A stretch of 64,000 nt of DNA from Clostridium manihotivorum (GTDB lineage: Bacteria > Bacillota > Clostridia > Clostridiales > Clostridiaceae), in assembly GCF_004015185.1 (NCBI RefSeq), contig NZ_CP025746.1:2373776-2437775 (forward strand), in the 5' to 3' direction. Each line of letters opens with the position of its first letter. Positions within the stretch are counted from its first letter, which is position 1. The translations under genes and the position numbers were made by a program. Positions 1 through 7,710 of the stretch are shown here, piece after piece. Under the pieces are notes generated by a model, which did no database searches, was not told the DNA's origin, and was given only the letters and a program-made list of their open reading frames with translations.

Positions 1-1
1 T

Positions 2-61
2 ATTACCGTGACACCAACCTGCAGCTCAATGCAAGGTGGTAAAACTAATAATGATAAGTAG
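2..61 (+). CDS. 3' end of an unidentified gene cut by the window edge
   Basis: An open frame runs from the window edge to a TAG and would encode a C-terminal tail ending in MQGGKTNNDK. A hairpin with a T-rich tail follows 16 bases later, as expected at the end of a transcription unit. The stretch is too short to recognise, and the first frame is also open for 13 codons, so the frame choice rests only on the stop-terminator spacing. Confidence 0.3.
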   Translation: MTVTPTCSSMQGGKTNNDK

Positions 62-77
62 GTTTTGGATTTCAATA

Positions 78-110
78 CCTCTTATCCTTTGATAGAGGTT
101 TTTAATTTTT
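78..110 (+). terminator. Rho-independent terminator
   Basis: CCTCTTATC and GATAGAGG pair around a short CTTT loop with one bulged T, followed by TTTTTAATTTTTT. It closes the unit that enters from the left edge. Confidence 0.7.
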
Positions 111-215
111 TGCTTTTTAGAAAAGTATAATTTGGATATAGACGTGGAAAAGTAGGCTTAAATAGCTTGAATCCATATATGATAAAGAATAAAAAAGAAA
201 AATTGTAATTGAATA

Positions 216-322
216 AGATTGCTTATAAAGAGTAAGGGAGAGAATGGGCTCGATGAACTTACAGCAACCTACTAAGGTGTGGTGCTAATACCTACCATAT
301 TTCATATGGGACTATAAGATTA
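216..322 (+). promoter_or_regulatory. SAM-I (S-box) riboswitch aptamer
   Basis: The conserved S-box core is visible in order: CTTATAAAGAG opening the P1 stem, GGGAG, GGGCTCGATGAA, AGCAACC, GGTGCTAATACC, and ACTATAAG closing P1. These match the consensus segments of the S-adenosylmethionine-I aptamer, which shuts off methionine and SAM genes when SAM is high. A terminator hairpin follows 11 bases later, giving the usual aptamer plus expression-platform layout. No methionine gene follows: the next gene, about 280 bases on, is an unknown 118-residue protein, with a family A repeat in between. Confidence 0.93.
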
Positions 323-332
323 ATAGATTATG

Positions 333-369
333 GCTTCCTTATGATTGTAAGATCAAAGGAAGTTTTTTT
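333..369 (+). terminator. Riboswitch expression-platform terminator
   Basis: CTTCCTT pairs with AAGGAAG across a 14-base loop and is followed by TTTTTTT. Its position directly 3' of the S-box aptamer makes it the switched terminator, expected to form when SAM is bound. Confidence 0.85.
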
Positions 370-456
370 ACTGTTAAGAAAAATATAAAGTTTTTGCTAG
401 TTAGACCTAGTGATAGAGAGAGTTTAGAACAGTTATTTAGGGTGAACAGTAAAAAA
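367..456. repeat. Inverted-repeat element (left module of family A), copy 1
   Basis: The ~90-bp segment begins TTTACTGTT and ends AACAGTAAA, an inverted repeat at its ends. A related segment with the same ends and interior words (GCTAG, ACCTAGTGAT/ACCTAGTAAT, TATTTAGGG) lies at 16583-16677. A diverged relative precedes the repeat at 28577. No coding capacity is apparent. Confidence 0.65.
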
Positions 457-462
457 GTCTTA

Positions 463-545
463 TTCGCCTGCCAGACTTTTCTAATATTTATTTGAAAAGG
501 CAGATGCACAAAAAGTTCACTAAAGAAAGTTGTTTTAGGGAAGTT
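463..545 (+). repeat. Family A two-hairpin repeat, copy 1 (degenerate second hairpin)
   Basis: It contains TTCGCCTGCCAGA, AAAAGGCAGATGC and a TTCACTAAAGAAAG segment, the order seen in the other family A copies (5521, 16688, 28577, 44761, and the minus-strand copy at 58673). CGCCTGCC can pair with GGCAG-GCG across a two-base bulge. In this copy the downstream hairpin has decayed and lacks a clean T-tract. Confidence 0.7.
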
Positions 546-600
546 TAATTATCTATGGGTATATAGGAGATTTATGATTTTATAAAGGAGAGAAAAATAT

Positions 601-957
601 ATGAAGGGAATAAATGCAGCAAATAAAAGAGTAGTAGTCGGAGGCGGAACTTTTACAGATTCTTTGATAAGGAATACTGCCAGTACAGAAGAATATGTGG
701 CATATGTTATTTCTTTGATTAATAATTATTTATTCAGTGGAAAGGAAATTGTAGATTATCTGATGGATTCGGAAAATCTATATCTATATCATGGTGAGGA
801 TGAGATCTTAAATCTTTCACAAAAATATATAGATAGCTTTAGGCAGTCAGGCATATTGGCCTTTGACAAGTTTATAATAGAGATATTATCCGCTAATGGT
901 TTTGAGTTGAATAAAAGAAATAATTATTATGATAAATTAAAAAAAGCTTCTATGTAG
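601..957 (+). CDS. Hypothetical protein downstream of the S-box riboswitch
   Basis: The 118-residue protein starts at an ATG preceded by AAAGGAGAG at good spacing, so translation looks real. I do not recognise the family. The N-terminus is glycine-rich (VVVGGGTF) and the rest looks like a small soluble alpha-helical protein; I see no signal peptide, membrane segment or cysteine motif. It is the first gene after the SAM-I riboswitch and its terminator, so it might be under SAM control, but a family A repeat has been placed between them and the true target may have been lost. Family C repeats follow it directly. Confidence 0.7.
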   Translation: MKGINAANKRVVVGGGTFTDSLIRNTASTEEYVAYVISLINNYLFSGKEIVDYLMDSENLYLYHGEDEILNLSQKYIDSFRQSGILAFDKFIIEILSANGFELNKRNNYYDKLKKASM

Positions 958-968
958 TTAGAAGGATT

Positions 969-1052
969 TATAGGTATCCTTTACGGAAACCTAATTTATA
1001 TATGTTTGATAATATGGGGTTCATAAATTAATAGTTTAAGTTGGATACCTAC
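969..1052. repeat. Family C inverted repeat, copy 1 (short)
   Basis: The segment opens with TATAGGTATCCTTTACGGAAA and closes with TAATAGTTTAAGTTGGATACCTA, the two halves of an imperfect palindrome. The same pair of ends recurs at 18730, 31249, 36166, 36269, 38351 and 54228. Confidence 0.65.
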
Positions 1053-1100
1053 AGTCTGTTTACTTTTGTGAATATCTGGTATATTATTTAATTTAAAAGT

Positions 1101-1275
1101 ATATAGGGTTTCATTACATTAAGTTAATTAATGGTTGTTTTAAAATCGCAACTTCTTGGAGTTTAATGGCATGTATATATTAATATTAATAGTTGAGTTA
1201 AGGGATCTTGTAAAGATTCAGCACTTCAACTTGACAATATAGATTTCTTAATAAGTGGAGCGCCTATATAAGAGC
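1101..1275. repeat. Degenerate family C and family B repeat fragments
   Basis: Positions 1101-1207 have the family C layout (TATAGGGTTTC at the left, TTAATAGTTGAGTT at the right, an AATCGCAACTTCTTGGAG centre). Positions 1212-1275 contain AGATTCAGCACTTCAA, a diverged family B end. I see no gene between 958 and 1297. Confidence 0.4.
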
Positions 1276-1297
1276 TAAGCAGTTATGGAGGTTTATT

Positions 1298-1822
1298 ATG
1301 GAATATAATTTAAATGAAAATACTCTGGAAGAAGAATTAAAATATACTGGAGATTTTATAAAAGTTGTAAGAACGAAAGTAACTCTTCCTGATGGAATGG
1401 AAGGCTATAGAGATATAGTAAGGCATCCTGGTGCAGTTGCTATAGTGGCTATTAAGGATAATGGAAAGATACTAGTAGTTGAGCAGTTTAGAAAGCCAGT
1501 TGAGAAAGAATTGCTAGAGATTCCAGCGGGAAAGCTTAATAAAGGAGAAGATCCTTTGGAAGCTGCAAAAAGAGAACTTAAGGAGGAAACTGGATATAGC
1601 TGTGAGGATATTCAGTACTTAGGAAAAATAGCCACCGCACCTGGGTTTTGTGATGAATATATATCTATATATAAGGCCACGGGATTAACTAAAGGGGATA
1701 CGGATTTTGATGAGGATGAATTTATTAATCTGAAAGAATTTAGTTTAGAGGACTTAAAGATACTTATTAGAGAAGGTAAAATTGAAGATGGCAAGACAAT
1801 TGCATCTCTTCAGTTCTTATAA
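1298..1822 (+). CDS. nudF: ADP-ribose pyrophosphatase, Nudix family
   Basis: The 174-residue protein carries a complete Nudix box at about residues 78-100 (G78, E84, R92-E93, E96-E97, G99), the Mg-binding helix that cleaves nucleoside diphosphates linked to another moiety. Family-typical flanks (RHPGAVAIVAI, VEQFRKPVEKELLEIPAGK) point to the ADP-ribose pyrophosphatase subgroup, which hydrolyses ADP-ribose to AMP and ribose 5-phosphate. The ATG follows ATGGAGG. In Bacillus and clostridia nudF commonly lies upstream of spoIIM and xerD, and the same order is seen here. Length and residues look intact. Confidence 0.93.
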   Translation: MEYNLNENTLEEELKYTGDFIKVVRTKVTLPDGMEGYRDIVRHPGAVAIVAIKDNGKILVVEQFRKPVEKELLEIPAGKLNKGEDPLEAAKRELKEETGYSCEDIQYLGKIATAPGFCDEYISIYKATGLTKGDTDFDEDEFINLKEFSLEDLKILIREGKIEDGKTIASLQFL

Positions 1823-1991
1823 ACTTAGCGTTTTACATAATATATACTACAATTTGTTAGATATTTAAAAGTATAAAATCTTAATTAGGAAAAAAAGTTC
1901 ATCTTATATTCACCATTTACATAATTTCTTTAAGTATATCTTTGGAGATTTGAACATAATATTTATTAAGGAAAAAAAGGGGGATAAAAAG

Positions 1992-2621
1992 ATGAACGCA
2001 TTTATTAATAAGATCAATGAAAACTTAAGAGAAAATAAACTGATTTATATCATAATTACAATCACTTTTATAATTGGTTTGATTTTAGGTGTGTATTCAA
2101 CCTTGTACATGAGCCAATCAAGTAAAAGTGATGTTACAAGTTATTTTAACAGTTTTGTTTCTTCAGTAAGTGACAAGCAGATAAATTATAAGGACTTGGT
2201 AATTGAATCTGTAAAAAACAATTTAATATTCTTTGTTTCAATACTGCTTTTAGGACTTATTTTTATAGGAGCACCTTTTGTTCTTCTTATAGTTCTTGGA
2301 AAAGGGTTTTTAATTGGATTTTCATTTTCGCTATTAGTTAATGTACTTGGCAATAGAGGAATTGGACTAGCCCTCATAGCGTTGCTTCCTCAAAATATTG
2401 TAATTGTGCCATTTATAATAATATGTAGTAGTCTTTCAATACAGTTTTCTATGGCAAAGCTTAAAAGCAAATTTACTAAATCAATTATGTCAAATGAAGC
2501 AATAGTTAGTTATATTAACTTCTACTTGTTTTCAGCGGTATTTCTAGTTGCTGGAATTTTCTTAGAAACATATATAGTTCCTAATCTAATGAAAATAATA
2601 ATTAAGAAATTTTATGTATAG
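1992..2621 (+). CDS. spoIIM: Stage II sporulation protein M
   Basis: The 209-residue membrane protein has four to five hydrophobic segments and a cytosolic basic N-terminus. SpoIIM is the membrane scaffold of the SpoIID-SpoIIM-SpoIIP peptidoglycan hydrolase complex that drives engulfment of the forespore. I chose the ATG at 1992 because AAAAAGGGGG lies just upstream; a TTG 14 codons earlier has no comparable site. The position between nudF and a xerD-like gene matches the conserved clostridial order. The assignment rests on topology, length and context. Confidence 0.88.
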   Translation: MNAFINKINENLRENKLIYIIITITFIIGLILGVYSTLYMSQSSKSDVTSYFNSFVSSVSDKQINYKDLVIESVKNNLIFFVSILLLGLIFIGAPFVLLIVLGKGFLIGFSFSLLVNVLGNRGIGLALIALLPQNIVIVPFIIICSSLSIQFSMAKLKSKFTKSIMSNEAIVSYINFYLFSAVFLVAGIFLETYIVPNLMKIIIKKFYV

Positions 2622-2632
2622 GATGTTATGAT

Positions 2633-3502
2633 ATGAATGAATTTATTAACTTATATAAAGAAAACTTAATAGCTAAAAATAAAAGCAATAATACAGTAGA
2701 GGCTTATATTACTGACATTGTAGGATATTATAATTATCTTATAGAAAACAAGGTTGAACCTTTTGATAATGATTACTCAGTGAATTATTATGTACAAGCT
2801 ATAGCTGATGTAAAAAGTACAAAATCTATTGAAAGATGTATTATAGCGCTGAGAAGTTTCTATAGATTTTTAAGTGACAAGAATCTTGTGAAGGAAATAC
2901 CAAAGTTTCCGAAGTTAGATAGAAATGAGAAGAGGAATATAGGGCCTATATTGACCATAAGTGAGGTTGAAAAGATAATTGATTCAATTGATACTACCAA
3001 TATAAAAGGCATAAGGGATAGGGCGGTTTTGGAGATGCTTTACGGCACTGGTATTAAGGCTACAGAGGCAATTTCTCTAACCTTAGAAGATGTTAACCTA
3101 GATTTGAACTTTATTAATTGTAAAGACGGTAAGGGGTTAGAAAGAATAATCCCTTTTGGGAGAGCAGCAAGAAACGCAATAGTTGATTATCTTCCGCAAA
3201 GAAGAAAGCTAAGTAGAGATAGTCATATGTTATTTTTAAATTTAAATGGCAAAGGGTTAACAAGGCAAGGAATCTGGAGAATAGTTAAGGAATACAGTGA
3301 AAAAGCAAAAATAGAAAAAGATATAAACTTAAACACCTTAAGACATTCTTTCGCCATACATCTACTGGAAAATGGAGCCCACCCTAAGACTGTCCAGCAG
3401 CTTATGGGAACTCATGTAATGAATTATATGGACTTATATTTTGAGCATGTTTCAAAAGATAAGGTTAACATATCTTATAATAATTTTCATCCAAGGGCAT
3501 AA
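2633..3502 (+). CDS. xerD: XerD-like tyrosine recombinase with altered catalytic residues
   Basis: The 289-residue protein has the N-terminal core-binding domain (about 1-95) and the C-terminal phage-integrase domain (about 105-280), and ends in the XerD-type FHPRA. XerD resolves chromosome dimers at dif. Landmarks RDRAVLEMLYGTG, GKG, TLRHSFAIHLLENGA and a candidate nucleophile Y269 are clear. Against XerD, however, the first catalytic arginine (GLRVSE context) is lysine here (K142), the histidine of HxLRH is asparagine (N234), and the LGH region reads MGTH. K167 and R237 remain. It starts 11 bases after spoIIM, in the position xerD occupies in relatives. A structural or regulatory role, or weakened catalysis, is possible. 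Confidence 0.85.
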   Translation: MNEFINLYKENLIAKNKSNNTVEAYITDIVGYYNYLIENKVEPFDNDYSVNYYVQAIADVKSTKSIERCIIALRSFYRFLSDKNLVKEIPKFPKLDRNEKRNIGPILTISEVEKIIDSIDTTNIKGIRDRAVLEMLYGTGIKATEAISLTLEDVNLDLNFINCKDGKGLERIIPFGRAARNAIVDYLPQRRKLSRDSHMLFLNLNGKGLTRQGIWRIVKEYSEKAKIEKDINLNTLRHSFAIHLLENGAHPKTVQQLMGTHVMNYMDLYFEHVSKDKVNISYNNFHPRA

Positions 3503-3510
3503 AGCTTTTT

Positions 3511-3660
3511 TATCATAAGGGAAATATAAAGTTTTTATGCTAGATAAACATAGTAGTTTAAATGGGGGATTATAGCTAAAAATGTGTAGCTTCAAAACAA
3601 AATCTGTTTATAAGATCACTCTGTATTTTCAGAGAAGAATTTAAAAATATGGCTCTATTT
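3511..3660. repeat. Degenerate fragments of A-left and B repeats
   Basis: Positions 3518-3580 resemble the left module of family A (AAATATAAAGTTTTT, GCTAGATAAAC). Positions 3588-3660 resemble family B (GTGTAGCTTCAA, CTCTG...CAGAGAAG, TTTAAAAATAT). No gene is apparent between 3503 and 3778. Confidence 0.35.
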
Positions 3661-3778
3661 AAAAGAATACTGTTGAAAATAAGATAAGTTTAAATTGTTA
3701 ATATAATCCATATAATGTATAATTAAGTAAGTTCGCAATAATAATTTATAATGAATAAATTTAACTGGAGGACTTGAT

Positions 3779-3925
3779 ATGAAAAAATACGAATATAAAT
3801 GTGTTTCCATACGGGGTGGTTCAGAGAAAACATCGAGAATATTAACTGAATACGGACAGCAAGGTTGGGAATTAGTGTGTATATGGTGGGCTTGGCATTA
3901 TTTTAAAAGAGAAATAGAAAATTAA
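3779..3925 (+). CDS. Small DUF4177-like protein
   Basis: A 48-residue protein begins at an ATG with ACTGGAGGAC upstream. It shows the DUF4177 pattern: an N-terminal MKKYEYK strand, a central helix ending in QQGWELV, and a closing YFKRE strand. The molecular function of DUF4177 is unknown. The gene stands alone between the xerD-like gene and dacF and has its own strong terminator at 4068. Confidence 0.75.
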   Translation: MKKYEYKCVSIRGGSEKTSRILTEYGQQGWELVCIWWAWHYFKREIEN

Positions 3926-4067
3926 TGTGCTTCGGAATCTTCTTATTTAACTAACTAAAGGCATCCTTAATTACTGTCTTTGTAATTTCAACATTGTTGC
4001 TAAACATAGAAAAAAATATAAATTTTATTACCTAGTGATACAGCTAGATTTATGTTAAAGATTAAAA

Positions 4068-4104
4068 AATAAACTTTAGGGTTACCTAGAGTTTATTTTT
4101 TTAC
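4068..4104 (+). terminator. Rho-independent terminator
   Basis: AATAAACTTTAGG pairs with CCTAGAGTTTATT over a GTTA loop (13 pairs with one G-T), followed by TTTTT. It ends the DUF4177 unit. The 140 bases before it show nothing else I can name. Confidence 0.88.
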
Positions 4105-4231
4105 TTTCTTTATCTTCCTTTTATGCATTATGAAAGATATATTTGAAAAAATATTTATATTAATATGATTAATGTTTTTTTTCATAATTTATTTTATTTT
4201 GGTAAAAATAATGTCGAAAGGAGGAGTAATG

Positions 4232-5395
4232 ATGAAAAAAAATAAATATCAATTAATATGTTTTCTATTATCAATAATTATCTTCTTAGGACTATTTTCA
4301 TTCCCTGTATTTGCAGAAGAACAAATAAAGGTAGAAGCAAAGTCAGCAATACTTATGGAGGCTATAAGTGGAAAAATATTATTTGAGCAAAACTCTCATG
4401 AAAAATTTGCTCCAGCATCTGTAACAAAAATAATGACAATGCTTTTAGCCATGGAGGCTGTGGATAGCGGAAAAATAAAGCTTAGCGACAAGATCACAGC
4501 TAGTGAAAATGCTAAAAAAATGGGTGGAAGCACAATGCTTCTTGATACTGGTGAAATAAGAACTGTGGAGGAAATACTTAAAGGTATTGCAATAGCATCT
4601 GGAAATGATGCTGCAGTAGCTATGGCTGAGTATCTTGGAGGCACAGAAGCTAGTTTTGTTAATATGATGAATGCAAAGGCTCAAGAGCTTGGAATGAAGG
4701 ATACAACTTTTAAAAACTGTACTGGACTTCCAGCAGACGGACATCTTTCTACTGCCTATGATATATCATTAATGTCAAGGGAATTACTAAAGCATCCTAA
4801 AATATTAAAGTATACCGGTACATATATGGATAATATATCTGAGGGCAGAAAGTCACCTATAGAGCTAGTTAATCATAATAAGCTAGTTAGATTCTTTAAA
4901 GGTTGTGACGGCTTGAAGACTGGATTTACTAATGATGCAAAGTACTGCATCTCAGCAACGGCTACAAGAGATGGAGTAAGAATGCTTTCAGTAATAATGG
5001 GAGCTCCAACCTTCAAGATAAGAAATAGAGATGCCAGCATGCTTTTAAACTTTGGTTTTTCAAAATTTGAAAGTAAAAAGATATTTGCAAAAGATCAAGA
5101 TGTGGAAAAGATAAGTATGAGTAAGAACGGAGAAAAGTTCTTTATAGCAAAAGCTAAGGATGATGCAGTAATAACTTGTGAAAAAGGTTCATCAGACAAG
5201 ATTGCTAAGAAGATAACTTTAAATACTGATAAAGTTAAATATAAGAAGGGCGAGACAGTAGGAAAATGTGAATTCTTTTTAGGTGAACAGCTGGTAGGCT
5301 CAGTTGAGTTATATTCTGATAGAGACATAAAGAGAGCAAACTTCCTAGAAAACATAAAATATAATTTTCAAAACCTTTTCAAGGGTGGAGTATAA
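4232..5395 (+). CDS. dacF: D-alanyl-D-alanine carboxypeptidase DacF
   Basis: The 387-residue low-molecular-weight penicillin-binding protein trims the terminal D-alanine of peptidoglycan stem peptides. It has a signal peptide (residues 1-28, cleavage near VFA-EE), then S63-V-T-K66, S123-G-N125 and K229-T-G231, the three active-site motifs of S11 peptidases. A C-terminal PBP5-type domain and a basic amphipathic tail probably hold it to the membrane. I chose the second ATG of ATGATG because AAGGAGG sits about 7 bases upstream; the long upstream extension has no such site. DacF acts in spore cortex synthesis in Bacillus, and the gene sits among sporulation genes here. Confidence 0.92.
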   Translation: MKKNKYQLICFLLSIIIFLGLFSFPVFAEEQIKVEAKSAILMEAISGKILFEQNSHEKFAPASVTKIMTMLLAMEAVDSGKIKLSDKITASENAKKMGGSTMLLDTGEIRTVEEILKGIAIASGNDAAVAMAEYLGGTEASFVNMMNAKAQELGMKDTTFKNCTGLPADGHLSTAYDISLMSRELLKHPKILKYTGTYMDNISEGRKSPIELVNHNKLVRFFKGCDGLKTGFTNDAKYCISATATRDGVRMLSVIMGAPTFKIRNRDASMLLNFGFSKFESKKIFAKDQDVEKISMSKNGEKFFIAKAKDDAVITCEKGSSDKIAKKITLNTDKVKYKKGETVGKCEFFLGEQLVGSVELYSDRDIKRANFLENIKYNFQNLFKGGV

Positions 5396-5423
5396 GAAGG
5401 ATTTTACATCCTTCTTTTTTTAT
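5395..5423 (+). terminator. Rho-independent terminator of dacF
   Basis: GAAGGAT and ATCCTTC pair around TTTAC, followed by seven T residues, immediately after the dacF stop codon. Confidence 0.88.
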
Positions 5424-5520
5424 TCTTTTGGAAGTTATATTTTAGATAGACCTGTTGGTAAGTATGTGTAGATATCCTAAATGCATATATCGGAGAAAGA
5501 ATAAAAAAAGAAAAATTAAG

Positions 5521-5608
5521 TCGCCTGCCAGAATTTCCTCACATAGGTTCAGAAAAGGCAGATGCGCAAAAAAGCTCACTGAAGAAAGACGCTTCAGTGA
5601 CTTTTTTG
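5521..5608 (+). repeat. Family A two-hairpin repeat, copy 2
   Basis: Hairpin 1: CGCCTGCC pairs with GGCAG-(AT)-GCG, enclosing AGAATTTCCTCACATAGGTT. Hairpin 2: CACTGAAG...CTTCAGTG followed by ACTTTTTT, a terminator shape. The invariant words AAAGGCAGATGCGCAAAAAA link the two. It lies 98 bases after the dacF terminator. A 64-codon frame runs through it but is not kept open in the other copies. The rest of 5424-5795 shows no gene. Confidence 0.8.
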
Positions 5609-5795
5609 CACATTTATTGCTTAATAACGGTGAAATTGATATTATATAAGAAGATGTATTTTTTCATTTATTACTTAGCTAATATGTGATATTATTAAGT
5701 TTTGGAATAGAAATAAATCTTATTGTATTATAAGAGATTTTAATTTATACATAATTTGAAGCAAGTTTTAATATTGAAACTATAGGAGAGATTAC

Positions 5796-6542
5796 ATGCA
5801 GCTTCCAAGTATTAAGATAACTAATTTTGAGGGGCCATTTGATTTATTGCTACATCTTATAAAGCAAAATAAAATGGATATTCATGATATAAAGATATAT
5901 GAGTTAACAAATCAATACATGGACTTTTTGAATTCTATGAAAGAAATGGATTTGGAAATTACATCAGAATTTATAGTAGTAGCTGCAACCTTGCTGGAAA
6001 TTAAGTCGAGAATGTTACTGCCAAAGCCAGTGAAGGAAGATGAAGAGGATAAAGATCCTAAGCTTGACTTAGTTGAAAAACTTTTGATTTACAAAAAGAT
6101 TAAAAATGCAGCTGCTTTTCTTGGCAAAAAGAGCTTATATACAGGAAAGATATTTACTAAGAAGCCTGAAATTATAGAAGATTTAAGTAAAGATAACAAT
6201 GAAGATATATTTTTAAATATAACTATGCTTGATTTATATAATTTGTTTAATGAACTGATAAATAACTATAAAAACAAACAGAATACAAATGTTATCGAAA
6301 AGAGAATATATGCAGATAAGTACAAGCTTGAGGATAAGATGAGCTACATTTCTGATATGGTGCTTAAGAGAAGAAATATAGATTTTCAGAACCTGCTTTA
6401 TGAATGTGAGTCAAAGATAGAAAAGGTAGTAACTTTCTTAGCTGTGCTAGAGCTTATTAAGCAGAGGGTGATAAAGGTTATGCAAGAGGATAGCTTCGCT
6501 AACATATATATTGAAAGGAATGAAAATATTGGACAAGATTAG
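5796..6542 (+). CDS. scpA: Segregation and condensation protein A
   Basis: The 248-residue kleisin bridges the SMC ATPase heads and, with ScpB, forms the bacterial condensin that compacts and segregates chromosomes. The N-terminal kleisin signature is plain (FEGPFDLLLHLIKQNKMDI), followed by an acidic linker (about 85-95) and a C-terminal winged-helix region ending near LIKQRVIKVMQED. The start follows AGGAGAG. It overlaps the start of scpB by 23 bases, implying a translationally coupled pair. Confidence 0.95.
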   Translation: MQLPSIKITNFEGPFDLLLHLIKQNKMDIHDIKIYELTNQYMDFLNSMKEMDLEITSEFIVVAATLLEIKSRMLLPKPVKEDEEDKDPKLDLVEKLLIYKKIKNAAAFLGKKSLYTGKIFTKKPEIIEDLSKDNNEDIFLNITMLDLYNLFNELINNYKNKQNTNVIEKRIYADKYKLEDKMSYISDMVLKRRNIDFQNLLYECESKIEKVVTFLAVLELIKQRVIKVMQEDSFANIYIERNENIGQD

Positions 6543-7128
6543 TATAGATCAACTAGGGTTTGAAGAAGTGTCTACGAAAAAACAATATATGTCAGTAATA
6601 GAATCGTTACTTTTTGTATCGGGAGAGCCTTTAGGTGCAAAGGATCTAGCGAGAATATTAGAATGTCAAGTAGATTTCGTTGAAGAAATAGTCGATTCTA
6701 TGACTGAAGAATACGAGAATCAAGGAAGAGGAATAAAGATAATTAGTATAAATGGTATGTATCAGCTAGTAACAAAACCACAAAATAGTGATTATATACA
6801 AAAGCTTTTAAAGAAGAATACGAGACAATCATTATCTCAAGCTTCATTAGAAAGTTTAGCAATTGTAGCTTATAAACAGCCAGTAACCCGTGTTGAGATT
6901 GACGAAATTCGTGGTGTTAAAAGTGATAGCGCACTACAGAAGCTATTGGAAAAGAACTTGATAAAAGAAATGGGAAGATTAGATGTTATTGGTAGACCAA
7001 TACAGTATGGAACTACTGAAGAATTCTTAAGACAGTTTGGACTTGAAGATCTTAAAGAACTACCATCTTTAGATTTATTTGAGGAAATAGATAATAATGA
7101 AGAAGAAAACGAAGAGTATACTGAATAA
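6520..7128 (+). CDS. scpB: Segregation and condensation protein B
   Basis: About 202 residues with two winged-helix domains (SVIESLLFVSGEPL near the N-terminus; YKQPVTRVEIDEIRGV in the second). The C-terminal acidic tail is typical. ScpB dimers bind ScpA in the SMC complex. The start is uncertain: ATG 6520 is immediately preceded by AAAGGA, which is really too close, so TTG 6529 (9 bases from AAAGGA) is a good alternative. It overlaps scpA. Confidence 0.95.
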   Translation: MKILDKISIDQLGFEEVSTKKQYMSVIESLLFVSGEPLGAKDLARILECQVDFVEEIVDSMTEEYENQGRGIKIISINGMYQLVTKPQNSDYIQKLLKKNTRQSLSQASLESLAIVAYKQPVTRVEIDEIRGVKSDSALQKLLEKNLIKEMGRLDVIGRPIQYGTTEEFLRQFGLEDLKELPSLDLFEEIDNNEEENEEYTE

Positions 7129-7258
7129 AAATCTTTAAGTATGTCTTTAATTGTAGTAGTTCAATCATAGAACATATCCTTCATAGCCACTTAATTTCAA
7201 TAATATTATTAAACATAGCCTTAATTGATTATGATTATGCTTAATATTGATTTGAAGA

Positions 7259-7298
7259 ATATAGACTTTCGTCAACAGTGATGAAAGTCTATATTTTT
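7259..7298. terminator. Bidirectional terminator between scpB and ytfJ
   Basis: ATATAGACTTTC pairs with GAAAGTCTATAT around a 13-base loop, with TTTTTA on the plus side and A-rich sequence on the other. It serves two converging units. Confidence 0.85.
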
Positions 7299-7302
7299 AG
7301 TT

Positions 7303-7710
7303 TTATAGGTAATCCTCTGGTTTTTCACAAGGTTCTTCTTTTTTTGATTTTGAGAAAAAGTCTTTTATTACCTCTAATACTTGAGGCACATTATCTACTA
7401 TTCTGTCATAAGTATTATTTTGGTTCACAGGAAGAAGCCTGACAGAGTTCTCTCTAAGAACTAAAAATGCAACAGGTCTTACGGTAACCCCTGCTCCTGA
7501 GCCGCCACCAAATGGATATTTTTCAGAGGCTTCTTTACCATATTCACCTCCGCCAGATGCAAAACCAAAAGACACTCTAGAAATAGGGATGATATAACTG
7601 CCATCTTTTGTTTCTACAGCATCCCCAATTACTGTATTTACATCTATCATGTCTCTAAGACTTTCCATTGTTGTCTTCATTAAGTTTTCGATTGGATGAT
7701 TACATTCCAT
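7303..7710 (-). CDS. ytfJ: Sporulation protein YtfJ/GerW
   Basis: The 135-residue protein matches the GerW family: IENLMKTTMESLRDMIDVNTVIGDA at the N-terminus, the conserved IPISRVSFGFASGGGEYG core, and FGGGSGAGVTVRPVAFLV. In Bacillus this protein is made in the forespore and is needed for normal germination. The ATG is preceded by AAGGGG. Its first 11 bases overlap the end of the DUF2953 gene, so the two are one operon. ScpAB next to YtfJ and DUF2953 is a conserved clostridial arrangement. Confidence 0.92.
   Translation of the reverse strand: MECNHPIENLMKTTMESLRDMIDVNTVIGDAVETKDGSYIIPISRVSFGFASGGGEYGKEASEKYPFGGGSGAGVTVRPVAFLVLRENSVRLLPVNQNNTYDRIVDNVPQVLEVIKDFFSKSKKEEPCEKPEDYL

Noticed and set aside
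5455..5649. A 64-codon frame over family A copy 2 that shares SPARISSHxFRKGRCAKK with a frame over copy 6 (58557-58796, minus).
   Set aside because: The shared peptide comes from the repeat DNA itself. Copies 1, 3 and 5 break the frame or change phase, and the conserved features are hairpins, so I treat it as non-coding.
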